From: an uncultured Verrucomicrobia subdivision 3 bacterium
GTDB taxonomy: Bacteria; Verrucomicrobiota; Verrucomicrobiia; Limisphaerales; UBA11358
DNA: 64,000 nucleotides
NCBI GenBank assembly: GCA_903918885.1
Contig: CAIXFY010000027.1
Span: 1 to 64,000 of the forward strand
Direction: 5' to 3'
In this document: positions 19,056 to 29,122 of the stretch, piece after piece
How the letters are laid out: each line of letters starts with the position of its first letter
Numbering within the stretch: the stretch's first letter is position 1
Program-made: the position numbers and the translations under genes
The notes under the pieces: model-generated
What the model was told of the DNA's origin: nothing
The model's input: the letters and a program-made list of their open reading frames with translations, nothing else
Databases searched by the model: none

Positions 19056-19658
19056 ATGGAACTCGACCTCGAAAAAGAATTCGCCGACCGCGCCTACCAA
19101 TTGCTCGTCAGCCTCGTCGTGCCGCGTCCGATTGCGCTCGTCACGACCCTCGGCGCGGATGGCAAGGTGAACGCCGCACCGTTCAGTTTTTTCAACGTCA
19201 TGGGCGCGAATCCGCCGATCTGTGCCTTCGCGCCCGGCGACCGCGACAACGGCGTGCCGAAGGACACCGCGCTGAATATTCGATCCGGCCACGAGTTTGT
19301 CGTGAACCTCGTGGACGAAGCCATCGCGGAGAAAATGAACCTGTGCGCCGCGTCGCTGTCTTACGGCGAAAGCGAATTGGCCTTTGCGAAACTCACCGCC
19401 GCGCCGTCGTCAGTCGTGAAACCGCCGCGCATCGCCGAAGCGCCGGCGAGTTTGGAATGCGTCGAGTGGGGCACGCTGCAAATCGGCGGCAACCGCATGG
19501 TCATCGGCTTGATCAAACGGATTCATCTGCGGGATGAATTGTTTGACGCGGAGAAAAAGCGGATTCGCTCTGAAAAACTTTCCCTCATCGGCCGCATGTC
19601 GTCGCCGCACTGGTATTGCCGGACGAACGACCGTTTTGAGATGAAGCGGCCGGACTGA
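19056..19658 (+). CDS. Flavin reductase family protein (FMN-binding split barrel)
   Basis: VVPRPIALVTTLGADGKVNAAPFSFFNVMG...PPICAFAPG; HEFVVNLV. Confidence 0.88.
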   Translation: MELDLEKEFADRAYQLLVSLVVPRPIALVTTLGADGKVNAAPFSFFNVMGANPPICAFAPGDRDNGVPKDTALNIRSGHEFVVNLVDEAIAEKMNLCAASLSYGESELAFAKLTAAPSSVVKPPRIAEAPASLECVEWGTLQIGGNRMVIGLIKRIHLRDELFDAEKKRIRSEKLSLIGRMSSPHWYCRTNDRFEMKRPD

Positions 19659-19667
19659 AGGCAATGG

Positions 19668-19746
19668 AGAAGGAAGAATTTAGAATGCAGAAGTGAAAAC
19701 AACCGTTCGATGGCGACTTTCTGCATTCATCCTTCTTCCTTCTGCC
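19668..19746. repeat. Inverted repeat / bidirectional terminator-like element
   Basis: GAAGGAAGAATTTAGAATGCAGAAG ... CTTTCTGCATTCATCCTTCTTCCTTC between convergent genes. Confidence 0.6.
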
Positions 19747-19753
19747 TTTTTCT

Positions 19754-20524
19754 TCACATTCCCATGATGCAGTAGCCGCCGTCCACATAGATCACCTGGC
19801 CGGTGATGCATGCCGCGCCGTCGCTGGCGAGGAAAACGCCGGTCGCGCCGAGTTCTTCGGGAACCAGATTGCGCTTGAGCGGCGAGCGTTCTTCATAGGT
19901 CTTCAGCATGGCGCTGAAACCGGCGATGCCGCGCGCGGCGAGCGTGTTGACCGGGCCGGCGCTGATGCAGTTGACGCGGATTTTCTTCGGACCCAAATCG
20001 TAGGCGAGGTAGCGCGTGCTGGCTTCGAGCGAGGCCTTGGCCACGCCCATGACGTTGTAGTGCGGCACGACTTTTTCCGCGCCGAAATAGCTCATGCCGA
20101 TGATGCTGCCGCCGTTGGTCATCAGCGGTTCGGCGGCGCGGGCGAGCGCGACGAGCGAATACGCGCTGACGTTGTGCGCAACCAGATAGGCATCGCGGGT
20201 CGTGTCGACGAAGCGACCTTCGAGCGCGGCTTTCGGCGCGAAGGCGACGGAGTGCAGCAGCAAATCCAACTTGCCGAATTTTTCGCCGACGGCCTTGAAG
20301 ACGGTGGCGATGTCCTCGTCCTTGGTCACGTCGCAGGGCAGGATGAGTGTGTCCGCGCCGAACGTGCCGGCGAGTTCCTCGACGTTTTCCTTCACGCGAT
20401 CGCCCTGGTAGGTGAAGGCGAGTTTCGCGCCTTCCTTGGCCCACGCCTGCGCGATGGCCCAGGCGATGGAGCGTTTGTTGGCGACGCCGAAGACGATACC
20501 GGTTTTTCCTGCGAGTGATGACAT
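19754..20524 (-). CDS. fabI: Enoyl-[acyl-carrier-protein] reductase FabI
   Basis: GIVFGVANKRSIAWAIAQAW; YFGAEKVVPHYNVMGVAKASLEASTRYLA. Confidence 0.95.
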   Translation of the reverse strand: MSSLAGKTGIVFGVANKRSIAWAIAQAWAKEGAKLAFTYQGDRVKENVEELAGTFGADTLILPCDVTKDEDIATVFKAVGEKFGKLDLLLHSVAFAPKAALEGRFVDTTRDAYLVAHNVSAYSLVALARAAEPLMTNGGSIIGMSYFGAEKVVPHYNVMGVAKASLEASTRYLAYDLGPKKIRVNCISAGPVNTLAARGIAGFSAMLKTYEERSPLKRNLVPEELGATGVFLASDGAACITGQVIYVDGGYCIMGM

Positions 20525-20623
20525 AGATTAAATTTGGTTGCCGACAGTGTTAAAAAAAAATGCCGCCCGGCAAAGAAAATTCGCAGCCTCGACTCGCGGA
20601 CGCGGACAAATTAACCTCTGCGG

Positions 20624-21265
20624 ATGGATTCCAATCAAATCGCCGACGGCCTGATCCAGTATCTGATGCTGGTGGCGCTGCTGACGTTCCACGAATACGG
20701 CCACGCGTGGACGGCGTGGAAATGCGGCGACGACACCGCGCGACTGCAAGGCCGCGTCTCGCTGAATCCGGTCGTGCATATTGACCCGATTGGCACGGTG
20801 TTCCTGCCGTTGCTGATGATTTTTATGCCGGGCATGGGGCGCTTTCTAATCGGTTGGGCGAAACCCGTGCCGGTGAATCCCTACAATCTCAACCAGCCCA
20901 AACGCGACGACATTCTCGTGACCATGGCCGGGCCCGCGATGAATCTCATTCTCGCCGTCGGCCTCGTGGCGTTGGCGAAGGTTGGATTGGTTTTCCACTC
21001 AATACCGATGGCAGAACTGTGCGTGCAAGCGGCCGGCTTGAGTTTGATCCTGTGCTTCTTCAATTTGATTCCGGTGCCGCCGCTCGACGGTTCGCACATC
21101 TTGCGCGTCGCGACCGGCATGAGCCACGAGACCTACGCCAACTTCGCGCGCTTCGGCTTTGTCATCATCATTGTGCTGCTGCAAGTGCCGCCCGTGCGCG
21201 CGGCATTGGGTTTTGTGACCTACGGCACGCTGGATGTCTTGCTGCGGATTTTCGGGGTGAACTAA
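20624..21265 (+). CDS. Site-2 protease (M50) family membrane metalloprotease
   Basis: TFHEYGHAWTA (HEXXH), NLIPVPPLDGSHIL. Confidence 0.92.
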   Translation: MDSNQIADGLIQYLMLVALLTFHEYGHAWTAWKCGDDTARLQGRVSLNPVVHIDPIGTVFLPLLMIFMPGMGRFLIGWAKPVPVNPYNLNQPKRDDILVTMAGPAMNLILAVGLVALAKVGLVFHSIPMAELCVQAAGLSLILCFFNLIPVPPLDGSHILRVATGMSHETYANFARFGFVIIIVLLQVPPVRAALGFVTYGTLDVLLRIFGVN

Positions 21266-21729
21266 AAAACCTCGCCGGCGAAACCTTGCTGCCGAAGCGC
21301 CTCGAACAAGACCAACGCCGCGCAGTTCGACAAATTAAGCGAACGCGATTCTGCGTTGAACATCGGGATGCGCAGCCAGTTTTCGCGGTGTTGCTCCAAT
21401 AATTGTTTCGGCAAACCCGCCGTCTCGCGCCCGAAAACAATGTAATCGTCCGGCGAAAACTTCGCCTCGCTGTAGAGTTTCGGGCCGCCGCATTCCACGA
21501 ACCAGAGCCTGGAAGTCGGTGGAACTTTTTCCAGAAACGCGTTCCAGTTCTTCCAACGATGCCAGATCACCTGCTGCCAATAATCCATGCCCGCGCGCTT
21601 GAGCTGCGCGTCGTCCAGCTTGAAGCCGAACGGCTCGATGAGATGCAGCTTCGTGCGCGTGGCGGCGCAGAGCCGCGCCACGTTGCCCGTGTTAGGCGGA
21701 ATTTCGGGTTCGAGCAGGACGATGTTCAT
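21262..21729 (-). CDS. trmL: tRNA (cytidine(34)-2'-O)-methyltransferase TrmL-like (SPOUT)
   Basis: MNIVLLEPEIPPNTGNVARLCAATRTKLHLIEPFGF; IPMFNAESRSLNLSNCAALVLFEALRQ. Confidence 0.95.
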   Translation of the reverse strand: MNIVLLEPEIPPNTGNVARLCAATRTKLHLIEPFGFKLDDAQLKRAGMDYWQQVIWHRWKNWNAFLEKVPPTSRLWFVECGGPKLYSEAKFSPDDYIVFGRETAGLPKQLLEQHRENWLRIPMFNAESRSLNLSNCAALVLFEALRQQGFAGEVF

Positions 21730-22568
21730 TTGCTTTGCAACAGAGGCACAGAGGACACAGAGATTTTATTTTTGGATTCCCCTCTGTGCGCTCTGTGCCT
21801 CTGTGGCTTTTTATAAAAAACCTTCCACAGCACCAACCCATGCGCCGGCGCGCTCATGCCGGCCGCCGTGCGGTTCGTCTTGGCGAACATCGCCTTCACG
21901 TCGTCCGGTGAGAATTTTCCAAAGCCCGCCTGCACGATGGTTCCCACAATGCCGCGGCACATTTTGTAGAGAAATCCGTCGCCCTCGATGATCACCGTGA
22001 AATTCCCGCCGGCCCGCCTGACGTCGCAGCGCGTCACCGTGCGCACGGTGCTTTCCATCTCGTAATTTTGCGTGGCGGCGAAGGACTTGAAATCGCGCCT
22101 GCCGACGAAATGTTCCGCCGCCTTCCGCATCGCGGCGCAATCCAGCTTGCGCGGCACGTGCCACGCGCGGCCGAGGAGCAGGGGATTCATCGCGGGATGA
22201 TTCCAGATAAAATAGCGATACTGCTTGCCGGTGGCGTGGAAGCGCGCGTGAAAATCTTTTCGCGCGCGCGTGGCGTGCAGCACGCGGATGTCGTCCGACA
22301 GAAAGGCGTTCAGCGCGATGGCGAGACGGGCGAGTGGAATTTTGTCCTCGGCTTTGGGAATCTCAAAATGCGCCACCATTCCGAGCGCGTGGACGCCGGT
22401 GTCCGTGCGGCTGCTGCTGTGCAGGCGCGGCTTGCTGGGAAAATATCGAGCGAGCACCGCCTCGACTTTTTCCTGCACGCCGGTGCCGATTTTCTGCACC
22501 TGCCAGCCTTGGTAAGCCGAGCCGTCGTAGGCGATGACGAGTTTGAATTTTAGGGAGTTCAAAGTCAT
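21726..22568 (-). CDS. truA: tRNA pseudouridine synthase A; C-terminal tail encoded by a REP-like repeat
   Basis: VIAYDGSAYQGWQ, SSRTDTGVHALG; tail KKPQRHRAHRGESKNKISVSSVPLLQSK is repeat-derived. Confidence 0.94.
   Translation of the reverse strand: MTLNSLKFKLVIAYDGSAYQGWQVQKIGTGVQEKVEAVLARYFPSKPRLHSSSRTDTGVHALGMVAHFEIPKAEDKIPLARLAIALNAFLSDDIRVLHATRARKDFHARFHATGKQYRYFIWNHPAMNPLLLGRAWHVPRKLDCAAMRKAAEHFVGRRDFKSFAATQNYEMESTVRTVTRCDVRRAGGNFTVIIEGDGFLYKMCRGIVGTIVQAGFGKFSPDDVKAMFAKTNRTAAGMSAPAHGLVLWKVFYKKPQRHRAHRGESKNKISVSSVPLLQSK
21735..21812. repeat. REP-like palindrome, CACAGAG family copy 2 (inside truA 3' end)
   Basis: GCAACAGAGGCACAGAGGACACAGAG...CTCTGTGCGCTCTGTGCCTCTGTGGC. Confidence 0.85.
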
Positions 22569-22645
22569 TGGCCACAGAGGCACAGAGGCCACAGAGTCGG
22601 AATCAAAAGTTTTTCTCTGTGCGCTCTGTGTCTCGGTGGCTGCAT
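22569..22645. repeat. REP-like palindrome, CACAGAG family copy 3
   Basis: GGCCACAGAGGCACAGAGGCCACAGAG...CTCTGTGCGCTCTGTGTCTCGGTGGC. Confidence 0.85.
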
Positions 22646-22652
22646 AAAAGTT

Positions 22653-23063
22653 TCATTGCCCCATGTCCAGATAGCTTTGCAACAGAATCGCCGCCGCCAT
22701 GGCGTCCACTTTTTCCTTCCGCTTATCGCGGCGGACATTGGCTTGAATCATCGTGCGGTTCGCCATCGTGGACGTCAGGCGTTCGTCCCATAATTTGATG
22801 GGCACGGTGATGGCCGTCTTGAGCACGCCCACAAAAGTTTCGACCTTTTGCGCGGCGGGGCCGTAGCTGCCGTCCATGTTACGCGGCTGACCAATAAGGA
22901 CGAGGTCAATTTCCTTTTCAAGCAGCAATTTCTTGAGGCGCTCCAGAAAATCCGCGAATGGCTCGGCGGGAATATATTCCAGCGGCAGCGCGATGGTCTT
23001 GGTCTCGTCGCTGACGGCGACGCCGATGCGTTTGGTTCCGTGATCGAGGGCGAGGATTCGCAT
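22653..23063 (-). CDS. ruvX: Holliday junction resolvase RuvX/YqgF
   Basis: MRILALDHGTKRIGVAVSDE; VLIGQPRNMDGSYGPAA; LWDERLTSTMANRTM. Confidence 0.94.
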   Translation of the reverse strand: MRILALDHGTKRIGVAVSDETKTIALPLEYIPAEPFADFLERLKKLLLEKEIDLVLIGQPRNMDGSYGPAAQKVETFVGVLKTAITVPIKLWDERLTSTMANRTMIQANVRRDKRKEKVDAMAAAILLQSYLDMGQ

Positions 23064-23155
23064 GGCGGGCAGTTTGTCAGCAACGCCGGGGGAATTCAAC
23101 GCAAAGGCGCAAAGGCGCTGGACAGGCCTGGACGGGGAAGAATAGAGTCTCGGAT

Positions 23156-23950
23156 ATGAAACGCCTCTTATCAACCATTGGCTTGAGTTTAGTAATCACT
23201 TTTTTCGCTGCGACCAACATTCTTGCCAAAGACCTGCCGACAACCGCCGAGCAATTGCGGACCAAATTTGAAAGCGCTTTGAAAGCTAGAGACACAAATG
23301 CTGCCATGTCGCTTTTCTATTTAGAAGGACTGGAAGACAGCGGATGGAATCGTGGCCGACGCCTATCGTCAGCAGAAACGCAAGCAGCCTTTTTGCGAGA
23401 GATGTGGCCGTTTTTTCCAACCAACGTTTCGAAAATAAAATTGGCTCCATTGCTAAAAGAATTTCAAGTTCTCCAAGCTCCGAAAGAAGACGATGGAATG
23501 GGCGATGATTGGAACGGGGATAATGGATGGCGCGCAAGATGGAGTGTCCCTCCCGTAGGGATGTTTGAGAGCCAGCCGCCAGCGATGTTTCCAACGCCTT
23601 TGATATATGGCAAAACAAATGGCGCTTTTTATATAGGCATACCAATTGTTTATACAGCTCCCGGAAAATCTCTTTATGTGCATACGTTAGCCAGCGTCAC
23701 TTACACTGGTTCTTGGGTTTTTGTAAAAAACGGGAAGGAACACACGGTCAACTTCAGTGACAAGACAAATGAATTCAGAGAATGCTGGGGTGACTATATT
23801 AAATCCTGCACAGTTCAAAAAACCTCCACCAAACCTTATGTTCAATATGAGAGTTGTTTCAATTTCACAATTGAAGAAGATGGGACAAATATATTTGAGT
23901 CAGGAGAAATTACGAACAACGAACCGTTTACCTATAAACGAAAACAATAA
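23156..23950 (+). CDS. Secreted hypothetical protein
   Basis: 264-aa ORF with signal peptide (MKRLLSTIGLSLVITFFAATNILA); relatively AT-rich. Confidence 0.65.
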   Translation: MKRLLSTIGLSLVITFFAATNILAKDLPTTAEQLRTKFESALKARDTNAAMSLFYLEGLEDSGWNRGRRLSSAETQAAFLREMWPFFPTNVSKIKLAPLLKEFQVLQAPKEDDGMGDDWNGDNGWRARWSVPPVGMFESQPPAMFPTPLIYGKTNGAFYIGIPIVYTAPGKSLYVHTLASVTYTGSWVFVKNGKEHTVNFSDKTNEFRECWGDYIKSCTVQKTSTKPYVQYESCFNFTIEEDGTNIFESGEITNNEPFTYKRKQ

Positions 23951-24014
23951 AAGTTTTCGCTAGGCAGATTTCTTTTCGCGCTTTCGTTTCTTTCATGGTT
24001 AAATATTTCCCGCG

Positions 24015-24812
24015 ATGATTGCATACCTTGATCTGCTCCGGCACGTCCTCGACCACGGCGGGTTCAAGGCCGACCGCACCGGCACCGGCACCTATTCCGT
24101 GTTCGGCGCGCAGGCGCGGTTTGATCTGCGCCAGACTTTCCCCGTCCTCACCACCAAGAAGCTCCACCTCAAGTCCATCATCTACGAACTGCTTTGGTTC
24201 CTGCGCGGTGAAACCAACGTCCGCTGGCTCCAAGAACGCGGCGTGTCCATCTGGGACGAATGGGCGAACAAGGAAACCGGCGATCTCGGCCGCGTCTATG
24301 GCGCGCAATGGTGCGACTGGCAAACCACCGACGGCCGCAGTATCAACCAGATTGACGGCGTCATCGCGCAGATCAAAAAGAATCCCGATTCGCGCCGGCT
24401 CATCGTGAGCGCGTGGAATCCCGGCGAGATTGAGACGATGGCGTTGCCGCCGTGCCACACGATGTTTCAATTCTTCGTGCAGGATGGCGAGTTGAGCTGT
24501 CAGCTTTATCAGCGCAGCGCGGATTTGTTTCTTGGCGTGCCGTTCAACATCGCCAGCTACGCGCTGCTCACGCGCATGGTGGCGCAGGTGTGCGACCTGA
24601 AGCCGGGCGATTTCGTCCACACCTTTGGTGACCTGCATCTCTACGCGAATCATCTGGAACAGGCGAAGCTCCAGCTCTCGCGCGAGCCGCGTCCGCTGCC
24701 GCAGATGAAGATCAATCCGACGGTGAAAAACATCCACGATTTCAAGTTTGAGGATTTCGCGCTGGAAGGCTACGACCCGCATCCGGGCATCAAAGCGCCG
24801 ATTGCAGTTTAA
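24015..24812 (+). CDS. thyA: Thymidylate synthase
   Basis: [61 protein letters not shown]. Confidence 0.98.
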   Translation: MIAYLDLLRHVLDHGGFKADRTGTGTYSVFGAQARFDLRQTFPVLTTKKLHLKSIIYELLWFLRGETNVRWLQERGVSIWDEWANKETGDLGRVYGAQWCDWQTTDGRSINQIDGVIAQIKKNPDSRRLIVSAWNPGEIETMALPPCHTMFQFFVQDGELSCQLYQRSADLFLGVPFNIASYALLTRMVAQVCDLKPGDFVHTFGDLHLYANHLEQAKLQLSREPRPLPQMKINPTVKNIHDFKFEDFALEGYDPHPGIKAPIAV

Positions 24813-24820
24813 GATTTTTA

Positions 24821-24893
24821 TGCAGCCACAGAGCCACAGAGGACACAGAGGTGGAAATGTTTTTTTCTCTGTGCGCTCTGTGTCTCTGTGGCA
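24821..24893. repeat. REP-like palindrome, CACAGAG family copy 4
   Basis: GCAGCCACAGAGCCACAGAGGACACAGAG...CTCTGTGCGCTCTGTGTCTCTGTGGC between thyA and folA. Confidence 0.85.
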
Positions 24894-24902
24894 ATGTTTG
24901 GT

Positions 24903-25496
24903 ATGAAACACTTCAAGGCCATCGCAGCGATGTCATTGAACCGCGTGATTGGCGCGGGCAATAAAATCCCGTGGCATCTGCCGGAGGATTTCAAGTGGTT
25001 CAAGCGCATGACTTCCGGCCACGTCGTCATCATGGGGCGCAAGACGTTCGAGAGTCTCGGCGGTAAGCCGTTGCCCAACCGCATCAACATCGTCTTGAGT
25101 CGGCATCCGGGAAAACTGCAAAAGAATTTCCCGGAAGTATTCGGCCAGGCCTGGGTCGGACGCGGCAAGACGCATTTTCCCGACAAGCCCACGCAGTTTG
25201 AATTGCCGAAAGTCGGTGGCACGGCGACGGTGGATTTGCGCATCATCAAAAACGTGCTGAAGCTCGACCCGGCGAGTTCGCCGCTGGAATTTTTCATCGC
25301 CGGTGGGGCGCAGATTTACAAAAAGGCGTTGCCGTTCTGTTCCGACCTTTATTTGACCGTCGTGAAACGCGAGGTGGAAGGCGACGCGTTTTTCCCGCCG
25401 TTCGAGGACAAGTTTGATTTGGTGGAAACGCTGCGCGACGAACCGGAGTTCAAGATTCTCCATTACCGGCACAAGGCGTTGTTTGAGCTGAAATGA
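24903..25496 (+). CDS. folA: Dihydrofolate reductase
   Basis: FKAIAAMSLNRVIGAGNKIPWHLPEDFKWFKRMTSGHVVIMGRKTFESLG; FIAGGAQIYKKAL. Confidence 0.96.
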   Translation: MKHFKAIAAMSLNRVIGAGNKIPWHLPEDFKWFKRMTSGHVVIMGRKTFESLGGKPLPNRINIVLSRHPGKLQKNFPEVFGQAWVGRGKTHFPDKPTQFELPKVGGTATVDLRIIKNVLKLDPASSPLEFFIAGGAQIYKKALPFCSDLYLTVVKREVEGDAFFPPFEDKFDLVETLRDEPEFKILHYRHKALFELK

Positions 25497-25499
25497 TTT

Positions 25500-25571
25500 G
25501 TAGGAGACGAGGTGACGAGTCTCCTTTCAATTCGGAATTTGGTTAGAGACTCCTCACGTCGTCTCCTACGA
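25500..25571. repeat. Inverted repeat GTAGGAGACGAGGTGACGAGTCTC ... GAGACTCCTCACGTCGTCTCCTAC
   Basis: ~72-bp imperfect palindrome between convergent folA and rpsA. Confidence 0.8.
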
Positions 25572-25575
25572 TAAA

Positions 25576-25614
25576 AGCAAAAATCGGCGGACTGTTGCCA
25601 GTCCGCCGGTTTGA
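25576..25614 (-). terminator. rpsA terminator
   Basis: Minus strand: CCGGCGGACTGGCAACAGTCCGCCGATTTTTGCTTTT. Confidence 0.8.
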
Positions 25615-25629
25615 ATTTTCCAGCCGGAA

Positions 25630-27297
<1,668 letters not shown>

Positions 27298-27508
27298 AAC
27301 TTTGCGAACTGCTGCGGGAGACTTGAATTCCAGAAGGAACTGAAGACTCCATTGCCTAAACTAACGAACGCTGCCGGGGCAACGGAGGTTAAAGGTTAGG
27401 TTCTTGGTTTAACTGTTTTTCTCAGCCTCAATTGAACAATCCGCACACGCGGCGTTCAGGCAGGATGGAGCATAGAAGAAACGCGAAGAATGGCAAGGCG
27501 AAATTAGC

Positions 27509-28408
27509 CTATTTACCGGTATAAGGTAGAGCCGCTGGTCTCGTAATCGGTGGCAGTTCATTTGGCGATTTCACCTGCGGCATTTCCGCCGGCTTGAGCC
27601 GCCGCGTGCCGCCCGTTACGGAAATTTCCCCGTTCTCATCAATCGTTAGCCGCGGCCGCGAGAAAAAATTGTCATAATACTCCATCGCTGCCACCGTGCC
27701 GTCGGGATTCACCACCGCGTAGCTGAACATCTGCGCGCCCGTCTGCCACAGCACCTTCAACCGGCTCGACCGGTCCACCTGCGCCTCGGGATGACTGAAT
27801 GATACCATCGGCCCCAATGCCGTGACCCGGTAAATCCGCGCCTGTGCTGCGTCGCTCACCTGCACATAGAGCCGCAATTGCTCCTTCAGATAATTCGCCT
27901 GCTCCAGCGTGTATTTGCGCACTTCGGGCGCGCGGTTCGTCCCGTCCGCTACTCCAAAATCCTGCTGCCACAGCATCGCGCCGTTGATCACATCAAAATG
28001 TTTTGGCGCGCTCGGCACCTGCGCGCTCCAGTCCTTGATGCGCAGCGTCGCCGTCACGCGGTAGCGTCCCGGCTTGCTCATCGCGAAATACGGCTGCAAA
28101 TCCACGCGCTTCGTCGCCATCTGCGCCGACTCCAAATCAAACGCGCCCGTCACCGGCACTTCCGCATTTTTCAGCACCACAAAACCGTCGTCCGCCTCCA
28201 TGCTGAACGTCAGCCAGTTCGCGTCCGCGCCGAGATGCAACTGCTGGCCGGAACGGTTCGTGATCTTCACCGCCAGCGGGATGGACTCGCTCGGCAAAAA
28301 CTGTTCCTGCGCCAGCGCCAAGTCCACGCTCACCTGCGCCGACGCGCGGAGAAAACCCAGCGCCACCAGTGCGAAAACAAAAAATGATTTCATGCGAATG
28401 AGAGACAA
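27509..28408 (-). CDS. Secreted hypothetical protein
   Basis: 299-aa ORF with signal peptide; typical codon usage. Confidence 0.65.
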   Translation of the reverse strand: MSLIRMKSFFVFALVALGFLRASAQVSVDLALAQEQFLPSESIPLAVKITNRSGQQLHLGADANWLTFSMEADDGFVVLKNAEVPVTGAFDLESAQMATKRVDLQPYFAMSKPGRYRVTATLRIKDWSAQVPSAPKHFDVINGAMLWQQDFGVADGTNRAPEVRKYTLEQANYLKEQLRLYVQVSDAAQARIYRVTALGPMVSFSHPEAQVDRSSRLKVLWQTGAQMFSYAVVNPDGTVAAMEYYDNFFSRPRLTIDENGEISVTGGTRRLKPAEMPQVKSPNELPPITRPAALPYTGK

Positions 28409-28553
28409 GTTAAACCGCCCGCCGTTCGAGGCAATCTAAAAGGGGCGCGGCTCAAATTCGGCTCGACACGCGCGCGGGGCGGAAATAGCGTTCGGGGAAT
28501 GAAAACCGAGACAGGCTGGAAACAGATTTGGCCGACTTAGATGTTAGGTAACT

Positions 28554-29036
28554 ATGCGCTGCTACACTTCAATCCCAAAGACATTCGGATTGGTCTGCAT
28601 CGGAATTCTTATGCTTGGTGTATCATGGTTTTGCACCACTGTTCCGAACCAAATCGCACAGATTGTGGGTTGGCTTGGCCTAGTGTTTTTTGGTCTATGC
28701 TTCATCGCCATACTCGCGCAACTCTTTCGCACTCGTGAGTGCGTAGTTCTCGATGATGTAGGCATTCATGATCTCCGAGCGTTCGGCGTTATTGCTTGGG
28801 ACGATATCGTGTCTCTGACGATTGGCTCGGTTAGGTCACAGCGTTTCTTGTGTATCGAAGTCCGAGAGCCGAGCATCTACCTATCTCGTCTTTCGACCCA
28901 CAAGCGCCTGCTGGCACAGGCCAATCCGTCTCTTGGATTTCCGCCGATTACCATTAGTTTTAGTGGGCTTTCACCCGGTCTTGAAGAGGTTTTGAGATAT
29001 GTTCAGATGAATCATCCTGAAAAATATGTCGCCTAA
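28554..29036 (+). CDS. Small membrane protein, STM3941-like (two TM + PH-like domain)
   Basis: VVLDDVGIHDLRAFGVIAWDDIVSLTI; two N-terminal TM helices. Confidence 0.55.
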   Translation: MRCYTSIPKTFGLVCIGILMLGVSWFCTTVPNQIAQIVGWLGLVFFGLCFIAILAQLFRTRECVVLDDVGIHDLRAFGVIAWDDIVSLTIGSVRSQRFLCIEVREPSIYLSRLSTHKRLLAQANPSLGFPPITISFSGLSPGLEEVLRYVQMNHPEKYVA

Positions 29037-29073
29037 TATAGAGATAGTCGTTAAATTCTATTCACCAAAATAA

Positions 29074-29104
29074 AAAACGCCCCGCAATTGCTCGCGGGGC
29101 GTTT
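29074..29104. terminator. Bidirectional rho-independent terminator
   Basis: AAACGCCCCGC-aattgctc-GCGGGGCGTTT with T/A tracts. Confidence 0.85.
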
Positions 29105-29122
29105 GACATTGGCAGATTTAGT